64,000 bases of DNA, taken from positions 164,955 through 228,954 of the forward strand of contig NZ_FPBL01000003.1 of assembly GCF_900116685.1 (NCBI RefSeq), read 5' to 3'. The position numbers and the translations under genes were made by a program. This document shows positions 9,990 through 19,591 of the stretch, in pieces (the stretch's first letter is position 1; every line of letters starts with the position of its first letter). The notes under the pieces were generated by a model that did no database searches, was not told where the DNA came from, and saw only the letters and a list, made by a program, of their open reading frames with translations. The stretch is from Nitrosomonas eutropha. GTDB taxonomy: Bacteria > Pseudomonadota > Gammaproteobacteria > Burkholderiales > Nitrosomonadaceae.

Positions 9990-10924
9990 TAATAATAGCC
10001 GTAGCCGTAATATCCGCCACCGCTATGTGCTCTGGCTTTGTTGTAAATCAGGTTGATCACATCACAGGCTTCAATTTGTTGCAAAGCTTCCTTCACGGTC
10101 TGCTGGGTTGTCCTTTCTGCTTCAACCACTAGCACGATTTGCCCCATTTGGCCCGCAAGTACACGCGCTTCGCTGGTCAACAACAAGGGAGGAGAGTCAA
10201 ATATGACTACCCTGTCATGATAACGATGGGCAAGCTCAGCTAAAATAGAATGCATGCTCTGACTAGCTAATAATTCGGTAGCATGAGCATGGCGCCTCCC
10301 AGCCGGAATCAATGTGAGTTTTTTCACGTTGGTTTTCATCATTACATCGGGTATCTTCCACTGAGGATCACGGAGGAGATCCAGCAAACCCGGCTCCTCC
10401 GGGCTGAAACCAAGACTTGCAGGGATTGAAGGCCGAGCGACATCTGCATCAACCAGCAACACCCTGTGATCCATTTCCATTGCGATACTCATTGCCAGAT
10501 TGATCGAACAGAAACTTTTCCCCTCACCGGACAAGGAACTGGTAACCATAATCAGGTTGCCATTTTTAATACCACTATCCGGATTAAAGGCATTGGCAAT
10601 CAGGGGACGTTTTATCAATCGAAACTGCTCGGCTATCTCGGATCTGGAGTGATCCAGAGTGACAATACCTTTGCGGTGCAGGTTTTCCAGATCAATTTCA
10701 ATTTTTTTAGTTGTTTTCTTGCTGGAACTCGCTCTATTCGTCGAATCAGTCGCAAGACTATCGCTAGCACTTGCCTCTTTTGCGATTTTCTGGCCCGGTG
10801 GTACGTTGTTAGAGAGAAATAATGGATCAAAACTCGTTTTTACAGTCTGTGGTGCCTTGCCTGGAATAAAATTGCCTATTTCATTTTTTGAAAGCTTATC
10901 AGCAGCCCTTTCAATAAGACTCAT
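9989..10924 (-). CDS. Tyrosine autokinase (BY-kinase) of the XrtA exopolysaccharide system
   Basis: A cytoplasmic BY-kinase domain of the Wzc/EpsG type. The P-loop is SSLSGEGKSF, Walker A' is LLVDADVARPS and Walker B is VVIFDSPPLLL. The C-terminus is a tyrosine cluster, YYGYGYY, the autophosphorylation site in this family. It should control polysaccharide chain length together with the membrane chain-length protein encoded upstream. An upstream in-frame ATG at 10966 exists. The start at 10924 was preferred because it gives the family N-terminus MSLIERAADKL and has a GGAG ribosome site 5 bp upstream. The result is 311 residues. Confidence 0.92.
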   Translation of the reverse strand: MSLIERAADKLSKNEIGNFIPGKAPQTVKTSFDPLFLSNNVPPGQKIAKEASASDSLATDSTNRASSSKKTTKKIEIDLENLHRKGIVTLDHSRSEIAEQFRLIKRPLIANAFNPDSGIKNGNLIMVTSSLSGEGKSFCSINLAMSIAMEMDHRVLLVDADVARPSIPASLGFSPEEPGLLDLLRDPQWKIPDVMMKTNVKKLTLIPAGRRHAHATELLASQSMHSILAELAHRYHDRVVIFDSPPLLLTSEARVLAGQMGQIVLVVEAERTTQQTVKEALQQIEACDVINLIYNKARAHSGGGYYGYGYY

Positions 10925-11010
10925 ATCCACTCCATTATCTTTCGAACTGTACCCTGGTAAATCCACATATTTTCTTGAATAACATCAGTAGCGATCTATA
11001 TGCGAACAAT

Positions 11011-12564
11011 CTAAGTAGTCTGCATAACATGCGGTTTTATATAGTAAACCAACAACACTACATAGCACGCAACCAGCATTATCAAAGAAATGCCAAATAC
11101 ATAAATTTGTCTTTTATCTTTCACCTTCTCTTTTTCTGTCCATACCATCGGTACTATTCCCAGAATCGGTAAACCTGTCAGCTCTCGCAAGGTAGTTTGG
11201 CTATGGAAAGTAGGCCGAATCTGGCTAATAACGAATGCAAGGCCAACCCCTCCAGCCAAAGCTCCAATCAGAACCAGCGTAAGAAACTTTTTCCGATCTG
11301 GCCCGGATGGCAGCTCCGGAACTGTAGGGGGATCAACAATCCTGAAAGACATTAATCCAGAAGTAGAAGTCAGTTCGCCGGAGATTTCAGCAGATGCTCT
11401 GCGCTCCAGCAATTTTTCGTAATTAGCTTTGTTCACACTGTAATCTCGGTTGAGCTGTTGCATTTCTACTTCTACAGCAGGAACAGTATTACTCATTGAT
11501 TTCAGTCGTTCGTAACGTGCTTCGTATTCGCCCACTCGCGCCTTCATTGAGGCCACCTGCGCTTCAGATTCCGTCAATGCAATATTTAACTGTTGCATCA
11601 TTGGGTCATAATTTTTACCATGATTACTAATTGGGCCCATAAGCTTAGCCTCTTCCACTTTGCGCTCTTCAAGCTGAGCGATCAACCGTTTAGTAGCAAC
11701 TACATCTGGATGCTGATCAGTAAAATTCAGCATCAGGTTATCCAGATTAGTATTCAACGATTGAATTCGTGAATCAATTTCCGGATTTACAATGCTTTGT
11801 GGTGATACTTCACCCACCTCCAGCAACAACACCGGCTCATCGCCTGTTATCTGTTTCTTGACTGCATCACGAGCCTGCTCAGCTTCAAGCAAGGCAAGCC
11901 TGGCTTTTTCCAGCTCTTCAGCCGCCGTAACCAGTTGGCTATAGTAATCCCCCCCCTGCCCGGGTAAAAAGCCAAGATTCTTTTGTTTAAAAGCAGTCAG
12001 GGCCGCCTCAGCAGCAACCAATTTTTCTTCATAAGCAGCAATTTGTTGATCTATAAAACGTAACGCAGAAGCAGAATCCTGTTTTTTTCCTTCCAGTCCA
12101 CCTTCAACAAAAATAGTCAACAGAGCCTGAACAATATCTTTGGCCAGCTTGGGGTCCTTGTCGTCATACGAAATCATGAAAATATTATCGCTGCCTGTCG
12201 TTTTAAGCTTGATATCACTCATCAATGAGGTGACCAGCTTTTCTTTGGCACTATCATCTGTGATCTTAATGTCCAGGTCTACCATACGAACAATTCTTTC
12301 GACATTTGGCCGACTAATAAGCGTCCGACTCATTATGGTGATTTGCTGATCCGGATTGGGTGATACAGTCATCCCCGCCATCAATGGTCGCAAAATACTC
12401 TGAGTATCAACGTAAATTCGCGCAGATGCCTGATAATTATCCGGCATCTTATAAACGAAAAACCAACCTGCAACCGCAATAATCCAAGCAGATGCAACTG
12501 AAACCCATCTATATTTCCAAATCCCTTTGATGTAAACCAGTATCTGAGCAATTAAATCACTCAT
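11011..12564 (-). CDS. Polysaccharide chain-length determinant (Wzz-like), XrtA system
   Basis: A 517-residue inner-membrane protein. It has a transmembrane helix near residues 20-37 and another near the C-terminus (LIMLVACYVVLLVYYI), with a long periplasmic region rich in predicted coiled coil (about residues 170-390) between them. A proline-containing motif before the second membrane segment (DPPTVPELPSGPDRK) is typical of polysaccharide co-polymerases. The family sets polymer length and links the inner-membrane synthase to the export pore. The gene lies between the export lipoprotein gene (48 bp upstream) and the autokinase gene. Confidence 0.92.
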   Translation of the reverse strand: MSDLIAQILVYIKGIWKYRWVSVASAWIIAVAGWFFVYKMPDNYQASARIYVDTQSILRPLMAGMTVSPNPDQQITIMSRTLISRPNVERIVRMVDLDIKITDDSAKEKLVTSLMSDIKLKTTGSDNIFMISYDDKDPKLAKDIVQALLTIFVEGGLEGKKQDSASALRFIDQQIAAYEEKLVAAEAALTAFKQKNLGFLPGQGGDYYSQLVTAAEELEKARLALLEAEQARDAVKKQITGDEPVLLLEVGEVSPQSIVNPEIDSRIQSLNTNLDNLMLNFTDQHPDVVATKRLIAQLEERKVEEAKLMGPISNHGKNYDPMMQQLNIALTESEAQVASMKARVGEYEARYERLKSMSNTVPAVEVEMQQLNRDYSVNKANYEKLLERRASAEISGELTSTSGLMSFRIVDPPTVPELPSGPDRKKFLTLVLIGALAGGVGLAFVISQIRPTFHSQTTLRELTGLPILGIVPMVWTEKEKVKDKRQIYVFGISLIMLVACYVVLLVYYIKPHVMQTT

Positions 12565-12612
12565 ATTGGATCACCTCGCCATTTATCACGATTGCGCTCA
12601 AATTCAAATTAA

Positions 12613-13230
12613 TCAAAAGTAACTTTCAGGAATAACCAACACATCTCCCTGATAAACCGGTACGTTGGCAGAAATATCACCATCCCGGATCAAATCATCC
12701 AGCCTGACGCGAAATTGCTGCTGCTCACCATCAACGCTCCGAATGATCCTTGCCCTATTTCCCGCAGCAAAATCAGTCAGGCCTCCCACAGCAATCATGA
12801 CATCCATCAACGACATATCTTCTCGGTATGGTAGTGCTTGTGGCTGTGAAGCCTCACCGATTACCCTGATCTGTTCACCAAATGGCCCGACAAAATCAGT
12901 TATGACAACTGTCACTACTGGCTGCTGCAAATATTTTGCAAGCGTCTCTTCGATATCACGCGCCAATTCAGTCGAGGTCTTTCCACTTGCTGGCAAATCC
13001 TCTACCAAAGGTGTTGTGATTTTCCCGTCCGGACGAACCGGAACACTCATGGATATTTCCGGATTACGCCAAACAATAATGTTTAATGTGTCACCCGGTC
13101 CAATCAGATAATCATGTGGAACCTGCTCCCCTTGTGTGCCAAGTAACGGATAAGTCGTACAACTACTGAGCAAAAACAGATAAAAAATAACCGATAGATT
13201 AGTTATCCAGGTTTTAATAGAAATATTCAC
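12613..13230 (-). CDS. Polysaccharide export lipoprotein (Wza-like), XrtA system
   Basis: A 205-residue lipoprotein. The signal peptide ends in the lipobox LLSSC, with Cys24 as the lipidated residue. A Poly_export domain follows (DYLIGPGDTLNIIVWRNPE) and then a SLBB-type region (FGEQIRVIGEASQPQALPY). It should form the outer-membrane or periplasmic export channel for the exopolysaccharide. It is the first gene of the minus-strand XrtA operon, so the main promoter should lie in the non-coding stretch at 13231-13679. Confidence 0.93.
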   Translation of the reverse strand: MNISIKTWITNLSVIFYLFLLSSCTTYPLLGTQGEQVPHDYLIGPGDTLNIIVWRNPEISMSVPVRPDGKITTPLVEDLPASGKTSTELARDIEETLAKYLQQPVVTVVITDFVGPFGEQIRVIGEASQPQALPYREDMSLMDVMIAVGGLTDFAAGNRARIIRSVDGEQQQFRVRLDDLIRDGDISANVPVYQGDVLVIPESYF

Positions 13231-13679
13231 ACGAAACCCTCAATAAAAAGACTAGAGCGCCCTCACCCAAACTTTTTCACTACGATAACAGTAACAACAC
13301 ACATTATGTATCTATAACCAGAACATCAATTAACGTTTATTTATCAATTGGATAAACACTCACACCGAGTGTAAAAGTAATTTTATTTTTACAGGGACAC
13401 TGAATGGCTACTATTTAAAAAATCAAGCATAGTTAACATCATTCATTTTGATCAGAAAAAACGTCAGCTTCTATAATGAGCATAAATGAGGCCCGCAGGC
13501 TGAACTACGGGAATTAGATTATATCGATCGGCCAATTAATATCTTTAACTTAATAAATATTTTAGGAGTTATGAAATTTAATTTGTATTAACAAGGACAT
13601 AATTACCAAGTACCACGACACTCAAACCAATTGAAGCGGGAAGGATAATTGCATTTTATACGTTTTCTCGGAGTATCTC
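13231..13679. other. Non-coding upstream region of the XrtA operon
   Basis: AT-rich stretch of about 450 bp between the first exopolysaccharide gene and a small upstream gene. It must contain the operon promoter. I looked for the sigma-54 consensus (GG-N10-GC type), which many PrsR-controlled XrtA loci carry, and saw no convincing match. No open frame of note and no clear hairpin were found. Confidence 0.4.
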
Positions 13680-13859
13680 CTAGAATTTCCCTTCACCCGC
13701 ATAATATTGGCAAGATTTTGAATTAAAAGATGAAAACTCGACTTTGAGCACATCTCCTCCTGCTTCCTCCGCCATTTTCCGAAATTCAGTAACCTGTATT
13801 TCTGCAGGGACAATAAAAACCTGAGAAATTCCTGATTTATAGTGCACTGTAATTTTCAT
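13680..13859 (-). CDS. Small protein of 59 residues, function unknown
   Basis: A 59-codon frame from ATG at 13859 to TAG at 13680-13682. The ATG is preceded by a purine-rich ribosome site, CAGGGAAGAG. The protein begins MKITVHYKSGISQVF, which looks like an amphipathic beta hairpin, and continues with a helix-forming EFRKMAEEAGGD segment. A single Cys lies near residue 50. Composition is balanced and unlike a random frame. It is on the same strand as, and 450 bp upstream of, the XrtA operon. I do not recognise the family. Confidence 0.65.
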   Translation of the reverse strand: MKITVHYKSGISQVFIVPAEIQVTEFRKMAEEAGGDVLKVEFSSFNSKSCQYYAGEGKF

Positions 13860-14074
13860 ACTCTTCCCTGATAGCCTGTATTTGTCCAGACAAACAACTC
13901 ACCCTGATATTTGCCTTTTACACATTTGCCTCTTAATATAGCTCTATGTAAATCACCACTCTGCAATGCCGACATTAAGCAGTATTCCTTTCTTTTCGTG
14001 TATAACCCTCTGCGGAATCTCCCCAGATTCTAGAATGTCCAGATCAATTCAAATTCAGGATTAGAAAAGCATTT

Positions 14075-15742
14075 ATGGCTCAATACGTTTTAGTAATGAA
14101 TCGCGTTGGTAAAATCGTTCCTCCCAAACGCGTTATTCTTAAAGATATTTCACTCAGTTTTTTTCCAGGCGCAAAAATTGGCTTGCTTGGCTTGAATGGC
14201 TCTGGCAAATCCACGCTATTAAAGATCATGGCTGGGGTAGATAAAGACTTTGAAGGGGAATGCACTCCTATGCCAGATCTCAAAATCGGGTATCTGCCAC
14301 AGGAACCACAACTTGATCCCGACCTCACCGTTCGCGAAGCAATCCAGGGGGGATTAGGAGAAGTGCTTAATGCGCAACAACAATTGGAAGCCATTTATGC
14401 AGCCTATGCCGAACCGGACGCTGACTTCGATGCATTAGCAGTCGAACAATCACGGCTGGAAGCAATATTAACTGCACAAAATGGGGATAATCTGACTCAA
14501 CAGATGGAAATAGCCGCTGATGCACTGCGCCTCCCGGAGTGGGATACTTTGATCCAGAATCTCTCAGGAGGGGAGAAACGCCGCATTGCCCTGTGTAGAT
14601 TACTTCTATCCAAGCCGGACATGTTGCTTCTGGATGAGCCTACCAACCATCTGGACGCCGAATCTGTCGAATGGCTCGAACAATTCCTTGCACGTTTCTC
14701 AGGTACGGTGGTAGCCGTCACACATGATCGATATTTTCTGGATAACGCAGCGGAATGGATACTGGAACTTGATCGTGGTCATGGTATTCCCTGGAAAGGA
14801 AACTATTCGAGCTGGCTGGAGCAAAAAGAAACACGCCTGAAACAAGAAGAAAGTGCAGAATCTGCCCGCCAAAAATCACTCAAACAAGAATTGGAATGGG
14901 TACGACAAAACCCCAAAGGTAGGCAGGCAAAATCTAAAGCTCGCCTGGCTCGGTTTGAAGAACTCAGCTCGCAGGAATATCAGAAGCGCAACGAAACACA
15001 AGAAATTTTTATTCCTGTCGCAGACAGGCTGGGAAATGAAGTTATCGAATTCAACAATGTTTCCAAAGGATTTGGCGATCGTCTGCTGATTGACAACCTC
15101 AGCTTCCGGATACCACCCGGTGCGATTGTCGGAATTATCGGCCCCAATGGTGCCGGAAAGTCCACTCTGTTTCGCATGATTACTGGACAGGAACAACCGG
15201 ATACAGGCGAGATCAAGATAGGTGAAACCGTAAAAACCGCCTATGTAGATCAATCACGTGATGCATTACCTGGTGATCAGACTGTATTCCAGGTCATTTC
15301 AGATGGAAATGACCTGCTTATTGTCGGCAAACACGAGATCCCGTCACGCGCCTATCTTGGCCGCTTTAACTTCAAGGGTCCTGATCAGCAAAAAATTGCA
15401 GGAACACTTTCCGGTGGAGAGCGAGGCCGGTTACATCTGGCCAAAACATTGATATCCGGGGGAAATGTGTTATTGCTGGATGAGCCATCCAACGACCTTG
15501 ATGTTGAAACACTGAGAGCACTGGAAAATGCACTGCTGGAATTTGCCGGGTGTGTGCTGGTAATCTCGCACGACCGATGGTTCCTGGATCGTATTGCAAC
15601 ACATATGCTGGCTTTTGAAGGTAATTCGCAAGTCATATTTTTCACAGGCAACTATCAAGAATACGAAGCAGATAAACGACGACGTCTTGGTGAAGAAGGA
15701 GCAAAACCAAAGCGTATCCGTTTCAAGCCTATCGAACGCTAA
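14075..15742 (+). CDS. ettA: Energy-dependent translational throttle protein EttA (ABC-F)
   Basis: A 555-residue ABC-F protein with two nucleotide-binding domains and no membrane segments. The first domain has Walker A GLNGSGKST (residues 39-47), signature LSGGEKRRIAL and the Walker B end LLLDEPTNHLD. The second has GPNGAGKST, LSGGERGRLHLA and LLLDEPSNDLD. The linker contains the basic KGRQAKSKARL segment that touches the ribosome. EttA binds the ribosomal E site and gates the first peptide bond according to the ATP/ADP ratio. The length and the N-terminus MAQYVLVMNRVGK match the EttA branch. It appears monocistronic. Confidence 0.96.
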   Translation: MAQYVLVMNRVGKIVPPKRVILKDISLSFFPGAKIGLLGLNGSGKSTLLKIMAGVDKDFEGECTPMPDLKIGYLPQEPQLDPDLTVREAIQGGLGEVLNAQQQLEAIYAAYAEPDADFDALAVEQSRLEAILTAQNGDNLTQQMEIAADALRLPEWDTLIQNLSGGEKRRIALCRLLLSKPDMLLLDEPTNHLDAESVEWLEQFLARFSGTVVAVTHDRYFLDNAAEWILELDRGHGIPWKGNYSSWLEQKETRLKQEESAESARQKSLKQELEWVRQNPKGRQAKSKARLARFEELSSQEYQKRNETQEIFIPVADRLGNEVIEFNNVSKGFGDRLLIDNLSFRIPPGAIVGIIGPNGAGKSTLFRMITGQEQPDTGEIKIGETVKTAYVDQSRDALPGDQTVFQVISDGNDLLIVGKHEIPSRAYLGRFNFKGPDQQKIAGTLSGGERGRLHLAKTLISGGNVLLLDEPSNDLDVETLRALENALLEFAGCVLVISHDRWFLDRIATHMLAFEGNSQVIFFTGNYQEYEADKRRRLGEEGAKPKRIRFKPIER

Positions 15743-15803
15743 TCGACCACTTGTTTCAACCACGCCACACAAAAATTTAACTTTTTCTTTCGTGTAATTA
15801 CTG

Positions 15804-15809
15804 TATACT
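15804..15809 (+). promoter_or_regulatory. Possible -10 element of rhlE (TATACT)
   Basis: TATACT followed by TGCCGCC, about 200 bp upstream of the rhlE start. A good -35 hexamer is not visible at the right spacing. If it is used, the transcript has a long 5' leader with a short CCCT/AGGG inverted repeat just after the start. Long leaders are common for cold-induced RNA helicase genes; that link is inference. Confidence 0.35.
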
Positions 15810-16006
15810 TGCCGCCCTGCCTTAGGGTAGGGTTTATCTAGTTTCATCGTTCCTGACCTCTCCAGATTCCTCTGTTTCTTCTTGAAATTGTGCAGTATCC
15901 CTGGTTAGCAGCGATGTATTTATGTATGCGCCAGTGGTACCAGCAATTTTTGTTGCGGTACGTTCCTGTTTGCGCATTGAATTTCTTTATCATCAGGAAA
16001 ACCGAC

Positions 16007-17374
16007 ATGTCATTTGAAAATTTAAATCTGCATCCCGCAATTGTAAAAGCCGTACTAGCAGCGGGCTATACCTCTCCCACCCCTATCCAGCAACAAGCCA
16101 TTCCCGAATTAATTGCTGGCCACGATGTAATGGCAAGCGCACAGACCGGAACCGGTAAAACAGCTGCTTTCATGCTGCCAGCACTGCATCGTCTTGCCAC
16201 TCCAGCCCAAACTCACGGTCGTGGTCCGCGCATACTGGTTCTGACTCCCACGCGTGAACTGGCCCTGCAAGTTTCCGAAGCTGCCAGCAAATACGGAAAA
16301 TTCCTGCCACGCGTCAATGTTGTCAGTATTCTGGGCGGGATGCCCTATCCATTGCAAAATAAACTTCTATCACAAGTTGTTGACGTACTGGTCGCCACAC
16401 CAGGGCGCTTGATTGATCACATTGAGCGGGGGCGGATCGATTTCTCACGGCTGGAAATGCTGGTGCTGGACGAGGCTGACCGCATGCTGGACATGGGATT
16501 TATTCATGATGTCGAGCGCATTGCCTCCTCAACACCGACAAACAGGCAAACCTTACTATTTTCAGCAACACTGGATACTGCAATCGAAAAGATTGCTGCA
16601 CGTTTGCTGAAAACGCCTAAACGTATCCAGATCGCGTCCCAGCACGCAAAACTCGATCATATTGAACAGCGTATGCATTACGTAGATGATCTTACCCATA
16701 AAAACCGGTTACTTGATCATTTGCTGCGTGATACAACCATCAAACAGGCAATCGTATTTACTGCAACGAAACGTGATGCTGATTCTCTGGCAGACAATCT
16801 TTCTGCTCAAGGACACAAAGCTGCCGCTATGCACGGAGACATGACCCAGCGCGAACGCACGCGCACTTTAACCGGATTGCGTCAGGGGCGACTCAAAATA
16901 CTGGTTGCTACTGATGTCGCCGCGCGTGGAATTGATATCGCTGATATTACTCACGTCATCAATTTTGATCTGCCGAAGTTTGCAGAAGACTACGTGCATC
17001 GTATCGGACGAACTGGCAGGGCAGGAGCCTCCGGTATTGCTGTTTCGTTTGCATCTGGTAAAGATGGTATTCACCTCAAAAGAATAGAGCGGTTTACTGG
17101 TAATCACTTTGAATTTCAAGTCGTACCCGGCATGGAACCTCGCACAAAACCGAGATTCAGCCGTAATGACGATAAGTCTGGAAAGAGACCCTCTTCTGCC
17201 GCACACAAAGCCAGACGTTCATGGCCAAATGACGCCAGCACACGCACAACTGCCCAAGGCTTCAGGGGAGATAAAAAAAGTGAGTTTAGCCAACCTTTTA
17301 GCCGCGATACTCGCAGACGTCCGCTCAGAGACAGCAAATTCAATAACTCGGACAGTTTTGCCCGGGCAAAATAA
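16007..17374 (+). CDS. rhlE: DEAD-box ATP-dependent RNA helicase RhlE
   Basis: A 455-residue DEAD-box helicase. Motifs in order are the Q motif (SPTPIQQQAIP), motif I AQTGTGKT, Ia PTRELA, II DEAD, III SAT and VI HRIGRTGR. A basic, low-complexity C-terminal tail rich in Arg, Lys and Ser (about residues 375-455) probably binds RNA. The N-terminus MSFENLNLHPAIVKAV is characteristic of RhlE, which acts in ribosome assembly and RNA turnover. The frame is open upstream to 15890, but the extra 39 residues do not belong to the family. ATG 16007 has an AGGA ribosome site and was chosen. Confidence 0.93.
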   Translation: MSFENLNLHPAIVKAVLAAGYTSPTPIQQQAIPELIAGHDVMASAQTGTGKTAAFMLPALHRLATPAQTHGRGPRILVLTPTRELALQVSEAASKYGKFLPRVNVVSILGGMPYPLQNKLLSQVVDVLVATPGRLIDHIERGRIDFSRLEMLVLDEADRMLDMGFIHDVERIASSTPTNRQTLLFSATLDTAIEKIAARLLKTPKRIQIASQHAKLDHIEQRMHYVDDLTHKNRLLDHLLRDTTIKQAIVFTATKRDADSLADNLSAQGHKAAAMHGDMTQRERTRTLTGLRQGRLKILVATDVAARGIDIADITHVINFDLPKFAEDYVHRIGRTGRAGASGIAVSFASGKDGIHLKRIERFTGNHFEFQVVPGMEPRTKPRFSRNDDKSGKRPSSAAHKARRSWPNDASTRTTAQGFRGDKKSEFSQPFSRDTRRRPLRDSKFNNSDSFARAK

Positions 17375-17394
17375 TTTAATTTGAGTGTAATCCC

Positions 17395-17425
17395 CCAGGT
17401 ATTGATCCTCTCAGTTAATACCTGG
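17395..17425. terminator. Perfect 9 bp inverted repeat after rhlE
   Basis: CCAGGTATT and AATACCTGG separated by 13 nt, about 20 bp after the rhlE stop. No T-run follows, so this is either a weak terminator, a mRNA 3' stabiliser or an operator. Confidence 0.45.
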
Positions 17426-17598
17426 CCAACCCGGCACATCAGAGAATCCGCATCATTTCTCCTACTCAGGAAACCACCGTACAAATTATAGTGCTCGGTC
17501 ATTTCGCAGTATTCTCAGCAATTCTTGATCTGAACTAACGCCTGATTCACCCGCAACCCAACCCTTTGAGCAAGGATTTCGATGTGGATATATTTGAT

Positions 17599-17623
17599 AC
17601 GATATATGATAAATATATATCGT
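17599..17623. promoter_or_regulatory. AT-rich palindrome, operator-like, upstream of murI
   Basis: ACGATATAT, 7 nt, ATATATCGT: perfect 9 bp arms about 75 bp before the murI start. The shape resembles operators of ArsR/SmtB-type or other small dimeric repressors, but no regulator gene is adjacent. Between it and murI only a 7-codon frame is seen. Confidence 0.4.
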
Positions 17624-17697
17624 GATCGAATAACAGGACATCAGAGATGGTGCTACACAAGAAATTATGAGGCTTTTCAGTTCTGGCCCGATCTCAT

Positions 17698-18504
17698 ATG
17701 GATAGTAAATCTATGGCTTCCTCCGGCCCTGTTGGCATTTTCGATTCTGGAATAGGAGGGTTATCAGTTGCCCGAAAAATCAGGGAATTGCTGCCAGGTG
17801 AGGATATCGTATACGTCGCAGATTCGCTGCATGCTCCCTACGGGGAGAAATCAGACAATTACATATTTCAACGAATGGGGGCAGTCACAGAATTTCTGCT
17901 TGTCCGCAGAGTCAAGGCTGTTGTTGTGGCATGTAATACCGCAACGACGGCGGCTATTTCCAGACTCAGAGTCCGTTACCCAATTCCAATTATCGGTGTC
18001 GAGCCGGGAATCAAGCCTGCCACACTTTCCACACATACCGGGGTAATTGGCGTATTGGCAACTCCCAGAACACTTCAAACAAATTCATTCACAGCACTGG
18101 CACAACGTTTTGCAAAAAATGTAAGAATCGAGGTTCAGCCTTGTCCTGATCTGGTAACCAAAATAGAGGCACTCAATTTTAACAGCGATCAGACCATAGC
18201 CTTACTGAAGCAGTATATCTCCCCGCTGCTTGATAAAGGAGCCGACACCATTGTGCTCGGGTGTACACATTACAATCACTTGTCTGAATTGATCTCCGAG
18301 GTGGCTGGGGAAAATATTTCAATCATCAAAACTGATGCAGCTGTAGCGAAAGAAGTCGCTCGCAGGCTTTCTTCTGGAGGGTTACTTGCCGGCGGAGATC
18401 ATGCAGGCAGCGAGGAATTCTGGACCAGCGGGTCTCTTACCACTTACCATCAACAGATTGAGTTGCTGTGGGGAAAAAGCAGTAAATGTTATCACTGGCT
18501 TTGA
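17698..18504 (+). CDS. murI: Glutamate racemase
   Basis: A 268-residue Asp/Glu racemase. The first catalytic cysteine is in VACNTATTAA and the second in LGCTHYNHL. The N-terminal substrate loop is GIFDSGIGGLSV. The enzyme converts L- to D-glutamate for peptidoglycan and is cytoplasmic. The first ATG is used here; a second in-frame ATG lies five codons later (17713). Neither has a strong ribosome site, so the start is uncertain by 15 bp. Confidence 0.95.
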   Translation: MDSKSMASSGPVGIFDSGIGGLSVARKIRELLPGEDIVYVADSLHAPYGEKSDNYIFQRMGAVTEFLLVRRVKAVVVACNTATTAAISRLRVRYPIPIIGVEPGIKPATLSTHTGVIGVLATPRTLQTNSFTALAQRFAKNVRIEVQPCPDLVTKIEALNFNSDQTIALLKQYISPLLDKGADTIVLGCTHYNHLSELISEVAGENISIIKTDAAVAKEVARRLSSGGLLAGGDHAGSEEFWTSGSLTTYHQQIELLWGKSSKCYHWL

Positions 18505-18606
18505 TGTTAGCGCACCGTTCCGGATCTCACAGATACCCCATATCTATCTGGAAATAAGGTGCAAGTAAATCTATACTGGCCCGGTACCTGTAAACAGGGA
18601 GCATAT

Positions 18607-19557
18607 ATGATGATCAGACGAGTACTTATCCCACTGGATGGCTCCGAGCTGGCGGAACAGGTTATCCCTCACCTGCTGCGTTTCATTACACCAGATCAGA
18701 CTGAGCTGCTGCTGATGACAGCATTGTCATCCACTTCCCACTCTCTGGTTGAAGATACACCCAGCTTGCCAGCATCAAAGCAGACTGCTGTATCGAGAGA
18801 GCACAAGGCACGCGCGCAGTTATACAACATCACACAAAAACTCAATCAGATTGGCTTCAACGTAATGGATCGACTTTTGTCGGGAATACCGGCCGAGAGC
18901 ATACTACGCTTGGCAGAGGAAACTTTTGTTGATCTGATTGCCATGTCAACACATGGCAGAACCGGGCTGGGACGAGCATTATTGGGCAGCATAGCGGACG
19001 AAGTCGTGTGCAGCGCACGCCCACCCGTGTTCCTGGCGCCTGCTGCAATAACGGTAAAACCCGGCTCGGTACCCCGTGCTATTCTTCTGCCCCTCGATGG
19101 CACGCCACTGGCAGAGGCAGCCATACCTGCTGCTCGTCAGTTTGCACAAAATACCGGCGCAACCCTCTCCCTGATCCGTGTTGTCAGGCCGAATCATTCT
19201 GGGCACGAGCAGCATGATGAACAAGTATCTGCCGGAGAACAGTCTGATGCTCACCAGGCAATCAGTTATCTGGAGCGGATACAATTGCAGTTACAACTGG
19301 CGAATGTACCTTCCCATTACCAGGTTGCATCGGGTAACCCGGCCGAAGTCATTATCCGTACCATGCATGCGGAGAATATCGATCTGATCGTGATGAGTAC
19401 ACACGGACGTTCGGGCGTGGAACGTATGGTTTACGGCAGTGTTACAAGCCGAATTATTGGAAATACGACCTGTCCGCTACTGTTGGTACGCGGAATGGTG
19501 CCAGTTGAGGTTTATGAGTCAAATGATGACAGAGTATCAGTAGCCTCTTTTTGCTGA
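18607..19557 (+). CDS. Tandem universal stress protein (two UspA domains)
   Basis: A 316-residue protein with two UspA domains. The nucleotide-binding signature G-2x-G-9x-G-(S/T) appears twice: STHGRTGLGRALLGS and STHGRSGVERMVYGS. Each domain starts with the usual strand (VLIPLDGS and AILLPLDGT). Such proteins bind ATP and are induced under stress or energy limitation; a specific role here is unknown. The frame is open to 18559. ATG 18607 was chosen because AGGGAG lies 7 bp upstream and the protein then starts directly with the first domain. It converges with radA. Confidence 0.9.
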   Translation: MMIRRVLIPLDGSELAEQVIPHLLRFITPDQTELLLMTALSSTSHSLVEDTPSLPASKQTAVSREHKARAQLYNITQKLNQIGFNVMDRLLSGIPAESILRLAEETFVDLIAMSTHGRTGLGRALLGSIADEVVCSARPPVFLAPAAITVKPGSVPRAILLPLDGTPLAEAAIPAARQFAQNTGATLSLIRVVRPNHSGHEQHDEQVSAGEQSDAHQAISYLERIQLQLQLANVPSHYQVASGNPAEVIIRTMHAENIDLIVMSTHGRSGVERMVYGSVTSRIIGNTTCPLLLVRGMVPVEVYESNDDRVSVASFC

Positions 19558-19591
19558 TCAAGCTGTGCAACAACACAGCTCCGCCTGATCA
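19555..19591. terminator. Stem-loop between convergent usp and radA genes
   Basis: AGCTGTG, 6 nt loop, CACAGCT, flanked outside by TGATCA on both sides, the right copy overlapping the radA stop codon. Position between convergent genes suggests a bidirectional terminator, but there is no proper T-run after the stem for either strand. Confidence 0.45.

Noticed and set aside
10925..10966. 14-residue N-terminal extension of the tyrosine kinase
   Set aside because: The downstream ATG has the better ribosome site and gives the family N-terminus.
13622..13813. 63-codon minus-strand frame
   Set aside because: It overlaps in another phase the better supported 59-codon gene with a good ribosome site at 13859.
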